Positions 1-9,644 of a stretch of DNA of 64,000 nucleotides are shown here, in pieces. The position numbers were made by a program, and so were the translations under genes. The notes beneath the pieces were generated by a model, which saw nothing but the letters and a program-made list of their open reading frames with translations, ran no database searches and had not been told where the DNA came from. The stretch comes from Comamonadaceae bacterium (GTDB lineage: Bacteria > Pseudomonadota > Gammaproteobacteria > Burkholderiales > Burkholderiaceae_C): positions 186,001 through 250,000 of the forward strand of contig JAIXUG010000002.1 of the NCBI GenBank assembly GCA_027484105.1, given 5' to 3'. Positions within the stretch are counted from its first letter, which is position 1. Each line of letters starts with the position of its first letter.

Positions 1-7
1 CACGGGT

Positions 8-997
8 TTGACCGCCAAGGCCACACCGCACCTCGAATTTGCGCCTCCTGAGCCGCCAGGCATGGGCCGTGCCTGGCTGGTCGCCCTTGTCGCGCATGCT
101 TTGTTGTTCTTGGCCTTGGGCCTGGCCACGGCCTGGAAAACCCAACCGCAAACTTTGCAAGCCGAAGCCGAGTTGTGGTCGGCCGTGCCGCAAGCCGCCG
201 CCCCTCGCTTGCAAGAACCGCTGCCCAAGCCGGAGCTCGTGCCTGTGCCGGAACCCCAAGCCACGCCGCCCGCCAAACCCACTCCGCCACCAGCCCCAGC
301 CCCTGATCCCGCATTGGCCCTGAAGGACGCGCAAATCGCTCTGGAAAAGAAAAAACAAGAGGAAAAGAAAAAGGAAGCTGAAAAACAAAAGGCAGACAAA
401 GAAAAAGCCGAAAAAGAAAAAGCCCTCAAGGAAAAAGCCGCCAAAGAAAAGTTGGAAAAGGCCAAGGCTGAAAAAGAGAAAGCTGAAAAAGACAAGGCCG
501 CGAAAGCCAAGCTCGAAAAAGAAAAACTCGCGAAAGAGAAAAAGGCGCAAGAAGACAAAGAGCGAGAGAAAAAGAAAGCCGCCGAAAAAGAAAAGGCCGA
601 CAAAGCCGAGAAAGCCGAAGCCGCCAGGGCAGACGCCTTGCGCCAGGAAAACCTCAAACGCATGCAAGGCATGGCGGGGGCTTCGGGTGGCGAAAACGCC
701 ACCGGCACCGCCCTCAAATCCTCCGGCCCGTCGGCCACTTATGCGGGCCGCTTGGTCGGTCGGATCAAACCCAACATCACCTATCCAGGCGATGTGGTGG
801 GCAACCCCAGGGCGGAGGTGGAAGTCCGCGTGGCACCCGACGGCACCATCCAAAGCCGCCGCATCCTTCAATCCAGTGGCAACAAGGCTTGGGACGATGC
901 GGTTTTGCGCGCGATCGACAAAACCGAAATCTTGCCCAAGGACACCGATGGCCGGGTCCCCCCGGTGATCGTGCTGGGGTTCAGGCCGCTCGATTGA
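8..997 (+). CDS. tolA: TolA-like cell envelope protein
   Basis: Inner-membrane anchored spanning protein of the Tol-Pal system, which links TolQR to the outer membrane. Residues ~20-42 form one N-terminal membrane helix (AWLVALVAHALLFLALGLA). A Pro-rich stretch (~60-100) and a long Lys/Glu/Ala coiled coil (~105-220) follow. Residues ~245-329 are a TonB/TolA C-terminal domain (GRIKPNITYPGDVVGNPRAE). That three-part plan is diagnostic of TolA. The listed start is TTG at the window edge, so the true start may lie upstream. tolB and pal do not follow; a secreted protein and convergent dnaE do instead. TonB is an alternative, but the Lys-rich helical middle favours TolA. Confidence 0.88.
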   Translation: MTAKATPHLEFAPPEPPGMGRAWLVALVAHALLFLALGLATAWKTQPQTLQAEAELWSAVPQAAAPRLQEPLPKPELVPVPEPQATPPAKPTPPPAPAPDPALALKDAQIALEKKKQEEKKKEAEKQKADKEKAEKEKALKEKAAKEKLEKAKAEKEKAEKDKAAKAKLEKEKLAKEKKAQEDKEREKKKAAEKEKADKAEKAEAARADALRQENLKRMQGMAGASGGENATGTALKSSGPSATYAGRLVGRIKPNITYPGDVVGNPRAEVEVRVAPDGTIQSRRILQSSGNKAWDDAVLRAIDKTEILPKDTDGRVPPVIVLGFRPLD

Positions 998-1120
998 CCG
1001 AGCGCTGCGCCAAGGCATGTCCGGGATCTGGCACCTCAACTTTGGGCTGGTCATGCCGATACATATTCACCGGAGCTCAATTCAGACTCCGACGACTCAC
1101 CCTTTTGGCTGTTCGCACCC

Positions 1121-1729
1121 ATGACCCTGAAAACCCTCTTTGCCGGCTTGATGATCGCCGTGGGATGGCTGCCCATGAGCAGCGCATGGGCCCAAAAGAC
1201 CCCAGCCAGCGCGTGTTTTGTGGCCCATTTCAAATCGCTCGCCCTGCGCACCCATACACCTGAGGTGCGGGCCACGATGGCCAAGGCTTGGCTGGAGCGC
1301 AACGCCGGCAGCTGCACAGACGTGCAATTGGCCACCCTCTTGGCCAACAGCCCCAATTGGTTGGGCACCGCCTTGACGCTGGAGATCTCCTCCATCCTTG
1401 AAGGTGCCATCGAGGCCAAGATTGCAGGCAACCCCGAATTGATGGGAAAGCTGTATGAGTCACTGGGCAAAGAAGGTCAGCCACCCAGCATGACCAGCTA
1501 CAACACCCCCACACCCAGAGCGCCTGTGGTCAGGCCCATGGTGAACACGGGTGTGATGGCGGGCAGCCCCAATTTTGGCTCCATCACCGGCAACACCACG
1601 GTCAATCAAAACAACAATGCATTGAACACTGGCAACAACAGCAACGCCGCCAACACGAATCAAAATGCCTCGCCGCAAGCCCGATCCACCCCGACGCAAG
1701 GGGATAGTTCGGATTCGTCAAACAATTGA
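1121..1729 (+). CDS. Secreted protein of unknown function with Asn-rich tail
   Basis: A 202-residue protein I do not recognise. A Sec signal peptide is clear (MTLKTLFAGLMIAVGWLPMS, probable cleavage after SAWA). The mature part has two Cys (CFVAHF and GSCTDV) that could form a disulfide, then a helical segment to ~residue 115. From ~150 it is low complexity rich in Asn, Thr and Ser (NQNNNALNTGNN). It sits 123 bp after tolA on the same strand and faces dnaE. A periplasmic or surface location is inferred. No strong ribosome site precedes the ATG. Confidence 0.65.
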   Translation: MTLKTLFAGLMIAVGWLPMSSAWAQKTPASACFVAHFKSLALRTHTPEVRATMAKAWLERNAGSCTDVQLATLLANSPNWLGTALTLEISSILEGAIEAKIAGNPELMGKLYESLGKEGQPPSMTSYNTPTPRAPVVRPMVNTGVMAGSPNFGSITGNTTVNQNNNALNTGNNSNAANTNQNASPQARSTPTQGDSSDSSNN

Positions 1730-1763
1730 GACGATCGCTGGCGAACAGCCCCCTGGTTTCGCC

Positions 1764-4700
1764 TCACTCATAAACAATCCGAGCCTGCCCCTGATCGGCT
1801 TGCGCCATCCAACTGGCCAAGGCGGCATCGCTGGGGAAAAACTGCGCCGATTCCCCCAGCGCCAGCTCGGCTCGGGCAGCCCAGTCTTGCTGACGGCGCT
1901 CCAGCACCAAGCGCACGGGCAAGCCTTTGACCAGGTCGCCATGCTCGGTTTGCACCCTTTGTGCAGGAAATTCACGCACCAGCCGTGCAATGTCGGGCGC
2001 ACGCCCATTGGCCGCCACGCGCAGGTATTTGCCGTAGCGACAACGGGCAGCGCCCAAGTCCATGATCTGTTCGACCTTGAGGCGAAAGCCGCCTGAAAAC
2101 CTGTCGGCCTGCATTTTGGCCGTGACGACGATGAGTTCGTCGTCTTTGAGCAGGTGCTTGGCAGACTGGATCAAGGCTTCATCGGCCGTGGCCTCCATCA
2201 CGCCGGATTTGTCATCCAGTTTGAAGATCGCCACTTTGCCGCGTTGGCCATTGATGATGCGCAAATCACCCACGATGCCTGCCAGCACCATGGACTCGCG
2301 GCTGTCGATCAAATCGTCGATCTTGCGCCGCGCAAACTGGCGCACCTCGCGCTCGACCGCATCAAACAGATGGCCGGACAGGAAAAAGCCCACGGCTGTT
2401 TTTTCGAGCAGGAGGCGTTCCTTGATGCCCCAGGGCATGACATCGACCAAGTCGGGCTCTTGCGTGCTGGAGCCATGCGAGTCGTCGCCCAACATGTCAA
2501 ACAATCCACCTTGGTTGGCATTGGCCGTGGTGGCGTTGGAAAACTCAAATGCCCGATCAATGCTGGCCGACAAGGCCGCCCGGTTCATGTGCAAGGAATC
2601 AAACGCACCGGCCTTGATCAGCGCGTCCACCGTGCGCTTGTTGATGCGGGTGCGGTCGACACGCACCGCAAAGTCAAACAAGCTGGTGAATGGCCCGCCC
2701 TCTTGCCGAGCGGACACGATGGCTTCGATGGCCTGTTGACCCGTGCCCTTGATCGCGCCCAGGCCGTAACGGATCACTTTGTCAGTGACTGGCTCGAAAC
2801 GGTAATGACCACGGTTCACATCCGGAGGGTCAAAGGTCATGCCGAACTTCAAGGCATCTTCGTAAAGCACCTTGAGCTTGTCGGTGTCGTCCATTTCCAC
2901 GGTCATGTTGGCACAGAAGAACTCGGCCGTGTAGTGCACCTTGAGCCAACCGGTGTGATAGGCCAGCAGCGAGTAAGCGGCGGCGTGCGACTTGTTGAAG
3001 CCGTAGCCTGCAAACTTTTCCATCAGGTCAAAGACCTCGTCGGCTTTGTCTTGCGGAATATTGTGTGTGGCCAAAGCGCCTGCACGGAACTTCTCGCGGT
3101 GCTCGGCCATCTCTTCGGCTTTTTTCTTGCCCATGGCGCGGCGCAGCAAGTCCGCGCCACCGAGCGAGTAGCCGCCCAAAATCTGCGCCGTCTGCATCAC
3201 CTGCTCCTGGTAGACCATGATGCCGTAGGTCTCGCTCAACATCTCGGCCACCGCCGGATGCGGGTACTCCACCGCTTCACGTCCGTGCTTGCGCGCCACA
3301 AAGCTGGGGATCAAGTCCATGGGCCCCGGGCGGTACAAGGCGTTCAAGGCGATCAGGTCTTCCAAGCGGCTCGGGCGCGCATCGCGCAACATGCCCTGCA
3401 TGCCTCGGCTTTCAAACTGGAACACGGCCTCGGTTTTCCCGTCTGAAAACAACTTGTAGGTCGCCGCATCGTCCAGGGGAATGTTTTCAAAGGCAAAGTT
3501 TTCCTGGCCCTTGTGCCGCTTCATGATGAACTCGCGGGCAATTTCCAGAATGGTCAAAGTGGCCAGGCCCAAGAAGTCAAATTTGACCAGGCCCGCCGAC
3601 TCCACATCGTCTTTGTCGTACTGGCTCACCGCGGACTCGCTGCCCGGTTGTTGGTACAGCGGGCAAAAATCGGTCAGCCTGCCCGGGGCAATCAAGACCC
3701 CCCCCGCGTGCATGCCCACATTGCGGGTCATGCCTTCGAGTTTTTGCGCCAACTCGATCAGGGTCTTCACATCCTCTTCACGCTCAATTCTCTCGGCCAG
3801 GATGGGCTCCATGGCGATCGCATAGTTGTTCTTGTCGCCCTCTTTGGGGGTGGCAGGCGGGTACTGCAGCGTGACCGACATGCCCGGCTTGTTGGGGATG
3901 AGCTTGCTGATGCCGTCGCAAAAGGTGTAGCTCATGTCGAGTACGCGGCCCACGTCCCGGATCGCCGCACGCGCTGCCATGGTGCCGAAGGTGGCAATTT
4001 GCGAGACCGCATTGCGGCCGTATTTGTCCTTCACATAGTCGATCACCCGGTCGCGGTTGCTCTGGCAAAAGTCGATGTCAAAGTCGGGCATTGACACCCG
4101 CTCGGGGTTCAGGAAGCGTTCAAACAGCAAGCTGTATTGCAGTGGGTCCAGATCGGTGATCTTGAGCGCATAGGCCACCAGCGAGCCCGCACCCGAACCC
4201 CGCCCCGGGCCCACCGGGCAGCCATTGTTCTTGGCCCACTGAATGAAGTCACCCACGATCAGGAAATAGCCTGGAAAGCCCATCTTCAAGATCGTGCCCA
4301 GCTCGAACTCCAACCGGTCCACATAGCGCTGGCGCTCGGCCTCGCGTTTGGCTGCGTCGGGGTAGAGATGAATCAGGCGCTCGTTCAGACCCTCGTGTGA
4401 GACGTGGCGGAAATAATCATCCACCGACATGACCACGCCATTCACCGGCGGGATCGGGAAATTTGGCAGCTGAGGCTTGCCCAGCACCAGCGTCAGGTTG
4501 CAGCGCTTGGCGATTTCCAGCGTGTTGGCGATGGCGCTCGGCACATCCGCAAACAGCGCGCACATCTGCTCAGCCGACTTGAAATACTGTTCGCGGGTGA
4601 AGCGGCGCACCCGGCGCGGATTGGCCAGGATCTCACCCTCCGATATGCAGACCCGCGCCTCGTGCGCTTCGTAATCTTCGGTGGTGAGGAACTGCACGGG

Positions 4701-5291
4701 GTGCGTCGCCACCACTGGCAAACCCAAGCGGGCGGCGAGTGCCACAGCTGCGGCCACGTGGGGCTCGTCTTCCGGGCGGCCTGCGCGTTGCAGTTCGAGA
4801 TAAAAACGGTGCGGAAAAATCGAACCCAACTGCAAAGCCACATCCGCAGCCTTGTCGGTGTCACCCTGCACAATCGCCTGCCCCACCGGCCCGGCTTGGG
4901 CACCGGACAACAAAATCAGGCCTTCGGCCAACTCCTTCAGCCAGGCCAGCTTGACCACGGCCACACCCTTGCCCGCGTTTTGCGTCCAGGCACGGGCAAG
5001 CAGCTCGCAAATGTTCAGATAGCCCTGGTGGCTCTGCACCAAAAGCACCACGCGGCTCAGCACGGCTGGGTCGCCACCCAAACCTTCGAGGTTGACCTCT
5101 GCCCCCAATATGGGCTTGACGCCCTTGCCACGACCTTCTTTGTAGAACTTGACGCCGCCAAACAAGTTGTTGAGGTCGGTGAGGGCCAAGGCAGGTTGGC
5201 CATCTTTGGCCGCCGTTTTGACCACCTCATCGATGCGACAGGTCGAATCGACGACCGAAAATTCAGAATGAAGGCGCAGGTGAACAAACAT
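1764..5291 (-). CDS. dnaE: DNA polymerase III subunit alpha
   Basis: Catalytic subunit of the replicative DNA polymerase III holoenzyme. The 1175 residues match the usual DnaE length. An N-terminal PHP domain begins FVHLRLHSEFSVVDS. The polymerase active site carries PDFDIDFCQ with two metal-binding Asp. The helix-hairpin-helix, OB-fold (GIVGDLRIINGQRGKVAIF) and C-terminal regions follow. The ORF track start adds 19 residues of no family resemblance, so I place the start at the ATG giving MFVHLRLH. That ATG lies 8 nt after a TACAAT hexamer, so the mRNA may be leaderless. It converges on the Asn-rich secreted protein gene. Confidence 0.97.
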   Translation of the reverse strand: MFVHLRLHSEFSVVDSTCRIDEVVKTAAKDGQPALALTDLNNLFGGVKFYKEGRGKGVKPILGAEVNLEGLGGDPAVLSRVVLLVQSHQGYLNICELLARAWTQNAGKGVAVVKLAWLKELAEGLILLSGAQAGPVGQAIVQGDTDKAADVALQLGSIFPHRFYLELQRAGRPEDEPHVAAAVALAARLGLPVVATHPVQFLTTEDYEAHEARVCISEGEILANPRRVRRFTREQYFKSAEQMCALFADVPSAIANTLEIAKRCNLTLVLGKPQLPNFPIPPVNGVVMSVDDYFRHVSHEGLNERLIHLYPDAAKREAERQRYVDRLEFELGTILKMGFPGYFLIVGDFIQWAKNNGCPVGPGRGSGAGSLVAYALKITDLDPLQYSLLFERFLNPERVSMPDFDIDFCQSNRDRVIDYVKDKYGRNAVSQIATFGTMAARAAIRDVGRVLDMSYTFCDGISKLIPNKPGMSVTLQYPPATPKEGDKNNYAIAMEPILAERIEREEDVKTLIELAQKLEGMTRNVGMHAGGVLIAPGRLTDFCPLYQQPGSESAVSQYDKDDVESAGLVKFDFLGLATLTILEIAREFIMKRHKGQENFAFENIPLDDAATYKLFSDGKTEAVFQFESRGMQGMLRDARPSRLEDLIALNALYRPGPMDLIPSFVARKHGREAVEYPHPAVAEMLSETYGIMVYQEQVMQTAQILGGYSLGGADLLRRAMGKKKAEEMAEHREKFRAGALATHNIPQDKADEVFDLMEKFAGYGFNKSHAAAYSLLAYHTGWLKVHYTAEFFCANMTVEMDDTDKLKVLYEDALKFGMTFDPPDVNRGHYRFEPVTDKVIRYGLGAIKGTGQQAIEAIVSARQEGGPFTSLFDFAVRVDRTRINKRTVDALIKAGAFDSLHMNRAALSASIDRAFEFSNATTANANQGGLFDMLGDDSHGSSTQEPDLVDVMPWGIKERLLLEKTAVGFFLSGHLFDAVEREVRQFARRKIDDLIDSRESMVLAGIVGDLRIINGQRGKVAIFKLDDKSGVMEATADEALIQSAKHLLKDDELIVVTAKMQADRFSGGFRLKVEQIMDLGAARCRYGKYLRVAANGRAPDIARLVREFPAQRVQTEHGDLVKGLPVRLVLERRQQDWAARAELALGESAQFFPSDAALASWMAQADQGQARIVYE

Positions 5292-5351
5292 AGACTGACA
5301 TTGTAGAAGGTCACCTCCGGCAAGCCTGTCCCTCAATCGCCCCGCCATTCT

Positions 5352-6047
5352 TCAGTCTCTCAAGACCTGCAGCACCTCTGAGCGGAACTCGCGTCCGTAC
5401 AAAATCAGCACCACCAGCGCCGTGGCCACCACCAGCGCCAGCGGCGAGAAAAACCAGGCCATGGCGGCAAAAGAGAAGTAATACGCCCGCAAACCATCGT
5501 TGAAGGTTTCTGCGGCGGCACTGACCAAATTGCCCGCCCGCTGGGCATAGTGCTGCCGGTCATGCTCGCCACTGGCAAAGGATTCAGGCGGCGGCATGCC
5601 GCCGATGGCCAGGGCCACAAAGGTGTACTGCCGCATCGACCAGGAAAAGCGGAAAAAGGCATACACAAAGATGCCCACCAACACCAAAATTTTGAGCTCA
5701 AACACCAACAAGGGCGTGGGCTGGGCAAATGGAATTTCGCCCACCAACTCGGCCGCCTTGTTGGTCGTGCCCAACAGCGCAAACAAACCGCCAATGATGA
5801 TGATGCTGGTCGAAGAAAAGAAGGCCGGGGTTTGCGACAAGTTTTGGGTAATCAGGCCGTCCAGCATGCGCGGATCGCGCGCTGTGGCTTGCAGCATCCA
5901 GCTTTGCCGATAGGTGTTGGTGGTGGCGATCAGGCTTTTGTCCAACTTGCCGCGAATCCGTGCAAACCAGGCGTAACCCACCCACAAACCAAAAAATGTG
6001 AACAGCGCCAGCCAATCAGACCAGGGCAACAAAGAAATGATTTTCAT
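5352..6047 (-). CDS. DUF599 family membrane protein
   Basis: Integral membrane protein of 231 residues matching the DUF599 family, whose function is unknown. About four hydrophobic helices are visible: residues ~8-28, ~78-95 (TSIIIIGGLFALLG), ~112-130 and ~195-220 (WFFSPLALVVATALVVLIL). The conserved RGKLDKSL and NTYRQSWM segments near the N-terminus are typical of the family. It lies 60 bp upstream of dnaE on the same strand and could share transcripts with it. Nothing in the sequence points to a substrate or partner. Confidence 0.75.
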   Translation of the reverse strand: MKIISLLPWSDWLALFTFFGLWVGYAWFARIRGKLDKSLIATTNTYRQSWMLQATARDPRMLDGLITQNLSQTPAFFSSTSIIIIGGLFALLGTTNKAAELVGEIPFAQPTPLLVFELKILVLVGIFVYAFFRFSWSMRQYTFVALAIGGMPPPESFASGEHDRQHYAQRAGNLVSAAAETFNDGLRAYYFSFAAMAWFFSPLALVVATALVVLILYGREFRSEVLQVLRD

Positions 6048-6159
6048 GCCCTGATCGTAGCAAGTGCCGGGCAGTTGTCGAGGTGGAAAACTCCGACCCG
6101 TCGCCCCAAGCCAGGGGCGTGCCCGTCACTCCGGCTTTTGAGCGGCGGCTCGCCTTCGC

Positions 6160-6693
6160 TCAACCGCGCAGTTTGGCGGCGACAGCGGCCACGCGCGCGC
6201 CATAGGCTTTGGCCGTATCCAAATCACCCTGGGGAATGTCCTCGGCGGGGCTCGTCGGTCCCACTTGGGCCATCACACCGGAGTTGGAGCCGATGCGGTT
6301 GATGGTGCCGTCGTTCATGGCGGGCTGCCCCACCCAAACCATGCCTTGCTGCATGGCCAGGGTGATGAAGTACTGGATGGTGGACAGTTTGTCGCCGCTG
6401 GGACTGGCCGAGATGGTGAAACCGCCCGCGACCTTGTCTTTCCAGGCGCTGGTGAACCAGCGCTTGGACGTGGCGTCTGCAAATTTCTTGAACTGCCAAG
6501 AAGCCATGCCCATGTAAGTGGGCGAACCAAAAATGATGGCATCGGCCGCATCCAAAGCGGCCCAATCGGCCTCGGTGATGTTGCCATCGGCGTCGATCGC
6601 GATCACCTGTGCGTCAGCGCCCTGGCCCACGAACTGGGCAACGCGCTGGGTGTGGCCGTAGCCCGAGTGGTAAACAACAACTGTTTTAGCCAT
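6160..6693 (-). CDS. Flavodoxin-fold NAD(P)H reductase (WrbA-like)
   Basis: FMN-dependent reductase of the flavodoxin/WrbA superfamily, probably a soluble quinone or general reductase. The phosphate-binding loop follows the first strand (VVVYHSGYGHTQRVAQFV). The FMN-contact loop GSPTYMGMASWQFKKF is also typical. At 177 residues it is slightly shorter than E. coli WrbA (198), so specificity is uncertain. It follows the pirin gene on the same strand with a 40-bp gap, so the two are probably co-transcribed. Pirin plus quinone reductase next to a divergent LysR gene suggests a redox or aromatic-compound stress response; this is inference. Confidence 0.8.
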   Translation of the reverse strand: MAKTVVVYHSGYGHTQRVAQFVGQGADAQVIAIDADGNITEADWAALDAADAIIFGSPTYMGMASWQFKKFADATSKRWFTSAWKDKVAGGFTISASPSGDKLSTIQYFITLAMQQGMVWVGQPAMNDGTINRIGSNSGVMAQVGPTSPAEDIPQGDLDTAKAYGARVAAVAAKLRG

Positions 6694-6733
6694 GAGAAAA
6701 CTCCTTCAATAAAAAGACAGAGGGGGGTGAAAT

Positions 6734-7447
6734 TCAGGGCGCCAGATCGAACACCAGGACTTCAGCGTCCTGGCCTTCGCTCAAGGCCAAAGAAGACTCG
6801 GACTGCAGCAAGGCCGCATCGCCCGCAGCCAGCACCTGGCCATTGACCTTGAGCGCGCCGCGCACCAAAAACACATACGCCTTGCGCGCCGTGTTCAGGG
6901 GCAATACCGTGCCTTCCGCGCCATCGAACAACCCGGCGTACATGCGGGCATCGGCGTGGATTTCAACCGCGTGCGCAGCCACGTGGGCCTCCTTGGCGGG
7001 GGCAGCCACCAAGGCCAATTGCCCACGCTTGGCACTTTCGGGCACGGTTTTTTGCTCATAACCGGGGTCAATGCCGGTCACATTGGGTTCGATCCAGATC
7101 TGCAAAAAATGCGTTGACTGACCTTCAGCGTGGTTGAACTCGCTGTGGCGCACACCGCTGCCGGCGCTCATGCGCTGCACGTCCCCGGGCGGGATGCCCT
7201 TGACATTGCCCATGCTGTCCTGGTGGGCCAGGTTGCCCGACAACACATAGCTGATGATCTCCATGTCGCGGTGGCCGTGTGTACCAAAACCGGTACCGGG
7301 GGCAATGCGGTCTTCGTTGATGACACGCAAGTTGCCCCAGCCCATATGGGCCGGATCAAAGTAATTGGCAAAAGAAAAGCTGTGAAACGATTGCAGCCAG
7401 CCGTGGTCGGCAAAGCCACGTTCGGTCGATTTGCGGATGTTGAGCAT
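6734..7447 (-). CDS. Pirin family protein (YhhW-like)
   Basis: Cupin-fold protein of the pirin family; the E. coli homologue YhhW has quercetin 2,3-dioxygenase activity in vitro. The 237 residues match YhhW closely in length. The metal ligands are intact: His57 and His59 in THGHRDMEI, and His101 and Glu103 in RHSEFNHAEG. An active metal site is therefore likely, though the physiological substrate is unknown. The gene diverges from a LysR regulator across 126 bp that contain a 9-bp perfect inverted repeat, so control by that regulator is likely. Confidence 0.88.
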   Translation of the reverse strand: MLNIRKSTERGFADHGWLQSFHSFSFANYFDPAHMGWGNLRVINEDRIAPGTGFGTHGHRDMEIISYVLSGNLAHQDSMGNVKGIPPGDVQRMSAGSGVRHSEFNHAEGQSTHFLQIWIEPNVTGIDPGYEQKTVPESAKRGQLALVAAPAKEAHVAAHAVEIHADARMYAGLFDGAEGTVLPLNTARKAYVFLVRGALKVNGQVLAAGDAALLQSESSLALSEGQDAEVLVFDLAP

Positions 7448-7538
7448 GGGGATCCTTTCAAGAAGCCAAGTCTTGCGCTTGGACAGGTTTGAACTTTAGC
7501 CCCGCGAGCCCCCTTGAAAGTTGCCACGATTTGCTGGC

Positions 7539-7561
7539 ATCATTCAAAGTAATTGAATGAT
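7539..7561. promoter_or_regulatory. Perfect inverted repeat, probable LysR operator
   Basis: ATCATTCAA-AGTAA-TTGAATGAT is a perfect 9-bp inverted repeat with a 5-nt spacer. Its core fits the T-N11-A pattern typical of LysR-type binding sites (TCAAAGTAATTGA). It sits in the pirin/LysR divergent gap, just before the LysR start. Autoregulation plus control of pirin is the simplest reading. Confidence 0.55.
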
Positions 7562-7573
7562 CAAGCAAACACC

Positions 7574-8509
7574 ATGCAAACACCCCGTGATTGGCTGACC
7601 CCCGAAACCCTGCTGATGCTGCAAACGATTGACCAAAAAGGCAGCTTTGCAGCCGCCGCACGCGCCCTGCACCTGGTGCCCAGCGCCCTGACTTACCGGG
7701 TGCGCCAACTTGAAGATGCACTCGATGTCTTGCTCTTTGACCGCAGCGCCCGTCAAGCGGTGCCTACCGCCGCTGGCCGCGAATTGTTGCGAGAAGCCGC
7801 CCGACTGCTCGACGACATGGACGCCGTGGCCAACCGCGTGCGTCGCGTGGCCACCGGCTGGGAAGCCGTGCTCACCGTGGCTGTTGACGGCATCATTGCG
7901 CGCAACGTGGTGATGGATCTGTGCGCCCAGTTTCTGGCATTGGCTTCGCCCACCCGGCTGCGGCTGCGCTACGAAACCCTTTCGGGCACGCTGGCCGCGT
8001 TGACCTCGGGACAGGCCGATCTGGCGCTGGGCGCGGTGGCCGTGGCGGGGCAAGCCAAAGACATTCACCACCTCGAACTTGGGCAAGTGCCCTTTGTGTT
8101 TGCAGTTTCACCGCACCACCCCTTGGCAGCCTTGGCCGAGCCCCTGAGCGATGCCCTGCTCGCTCAACACCGCGCCGTGGCGGTGGCCGACTCGATCAGC
8201 CGAGGATCGGGACTGACCATTGGTCTCCTGGGAGGCCAAGATGTGTTCACCGTGCCCGACATGCAAAGCAAGCTGGAGGCGCAGTTGCGCGGTCTTGGCG
8301 GCGGATTCCTGCCTGAATCGCTCGCCCGTCCGTACATCCAAACCGGTCAATTGGTGGTCAAACAAGTCCTCTCGGTTCGCCACAATGCCAGCCATTACGC
8401 TTGGCGTGACAGCCCCCAAGCGCCCGCAGGGCAAGCCTTGCGCTGGTGGCTGGCACAACTGGCGCAGCCTGCAACGCGACAGGCCCTGCTGCAGCCAACT
8501 CAGGGTTGA
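7574..8509 (+). CDS. LysR family transcriptional regulator
   Basis: LysR-type regulator with an N-terminal winged helix-turn-helix (LLMLQTIDQKGSFAAAARAL, then VPSALTYRVRQLEDAL) and a C-terminal substrate-binding domain. The ORF track begins at TTG seven residues earlier, inside the inverted repeat. I prefer the ATG at 7574 (MQTPRDWLTPETLLML), which gives 311 residues, the normal family size. It diverges from the pirin/flavodoxin-like pair, the usual arrangement for a LysR gene and its target. The effector cannot be deduced. Confidence 0.9.
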   Translation: MQTPRDWLTPETLLMLQTIDQKGSFAAAARALHLVPSALTYRVRQLEDALDVLLFDRSARQAVPTAAGRELLREAARLLDDMDAVANRVRRVATGWEAVLTVAVDGIIARNVVMDLCAQFLALASPTRLRLRYETLSGTLAALTSGQADLALGAVAVAGQAKDIHHLELGQVPFVFAVSPHHPLAALAEPLSDALLAQHRAVAVADSISRGSGLTIGLLGGQDVFTVPDMQSKLEAQLRGLGGGFLPESLARPYIQTGQLVVKQVLSVRHNASHYAWRDSPQAPAGQALRWWLAQLAQPATRQALLQPTQG

Positions 8510-8592
8510 CCAAGGGATCAACCTCTTGAACAAGCATCAGGAATAACCCACCCATGCTGCCCACAGGCATGTTTCTCGGATAAAGTGAACCC

Positions 8593-9639
8593 ATGACCAC
8601 ACAACACATCGCCATCATTGGTGCCGGCATGGCCGGCGTCACCTGTGCACGCACTTTGCGCCAAGCCGGACACAAGGTCACGATCTTCGAAAAAAGCCGT
8701 GGCTTGGGCGGTCGCATGGCCACACGCGCCAGCGCCTTTGGCAGCTTTGACCACGGGGCGCAGTATTTCACCGTGCGCGACCCGCGTTTTGAACTGGCCA
8801 TTGGCACCGCCCCAGGCGTGTGCAAACCCTGGAGCGCCAATGCCGTGCGTGTGCTGGACCCCAACGGGCGGGTGATTGAAGCCGGCTTGCCTGGCGGCGA
8901 GCGGCATTGGGTGGCCGCACCGGGCATGAACGCTTTGGTCAAGGCTTGGGGCGCGCCCTTGGTCGAAGACGGCCATGTGCTGCTGCAAACCCGCGTGACG
9001 CAACTCATGCCCGACCGCTTGAAGAAAAACGGCTGGCAACTGAAAGCCGAAACAGAAGGTGGAGGCCAACAGGTTTTTGCAGGCTTTGACAAAGTCCTTT
9101 TGGCCATTCCACCCGAACAAGCCAAAGCTTTGCTCAAGGCTTCGGGCCTGAGTGACCTCGCCCAGCCACTGGACGCGGTGCGGGTGGACCCTTGCTGGAC
9201 CCTGATGTTGGCTTACCCCCAAGCCGTGCAACCCGGCCTGATCACCTTGGGGCCGCAGTGGAATGCCGCCCGCAGTACCCACCACCGCATCGCCTGGATG
9301 GCGCGTGAATCGTCCAAGCCAGGGCGCGAGCGCATCGAGCGCTGGACCGTGCAGGCCAGCGCCCCGTGGTCGGCCGAACACGTCAATGACACGCCCGAGC
9401 GCATCACCGGCAAGCTGATCAAGGCCTTTGCCGAAATCACCGGCATACGCGCCACCCCTTCCCACGTGGATGTGCAACGGTGGCTGTACGCCAAAACCGC
9501 TCAGCCTCTGGGCAAAAGCCACCTGTGGTCTCAATCGCCAGGCATTGGCCTGTGCGGTGACTGGTGCTTGGGCCACCGGGTCGAAGACGCCTTCATCTCC
9601 GGTCTGGAGCTGGCTTTGGCGGTGCTGCAAAAACGCTGA
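8593..9639 (+). CDS. FAD-dependent oxidoreductase, renalase-like
   Basis: Flavoprotein with an N-terminal Rossmann dinucleotide fold ([20 protein letters not shown]) followed by GLGGRMATR, the FAD-binding signature of the amine oxidase/renalase group. The C-terminus has the second FAD motif ([20 protein letters not shown]). The 348 residues fit bacterial renalase-like proteins, which oxidise aberrant NAD(P)H isomers. Another amine or carotenoid-type substrate cannot be excluded. gluQRS starts 6 bp after its stop, so the two are likely co-transcribed. Confidence 0.82.
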   Translation: MTTQHIAIIGAGMAGVTCARTLRQAGHKVTIFEKSRGLGGRMATRASAFGSFDHGAQYFTVRDPRFELAIGTAPGVCKPWSANAVRVLDPNGRVIEAGLPGGERHWVAAPGMNALVKAWGAPLVEDGHVLLQTRVTQLMPDRLKKNGWQLKAETEGGGQQVFAGFDKVLLAIPPEQAKALLKASGLSDLAQPLDAVRVDPCWTLMLAYPQAVQPGLITLGPQWNAARSTHHRIAWMARESSKPGRERIERWTVQASAPWSAEHVNDTPERITGKLIKAFAEITGIRATPSHVDVQRWLYAKTAQPLGKSHLWSQSPGIGLCGDWCLGHRVEDAFISGLELALAVLQKR

Positions 9640-9644
9640 AAGTC

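Noticed and set aside
889-1263. 124-residue ORF spanning tolA end and the next gene start
   Set aside because: Frame-shifted readthrough overlapping two better-supported genes.
2154-3446. 430-residue plus-strand ORF opposite dnaE
   Set aside because: Shadow of dnaE on the antisense strand; composition shows His/Gln-rich readthrough of GC-biased codons and no family features.
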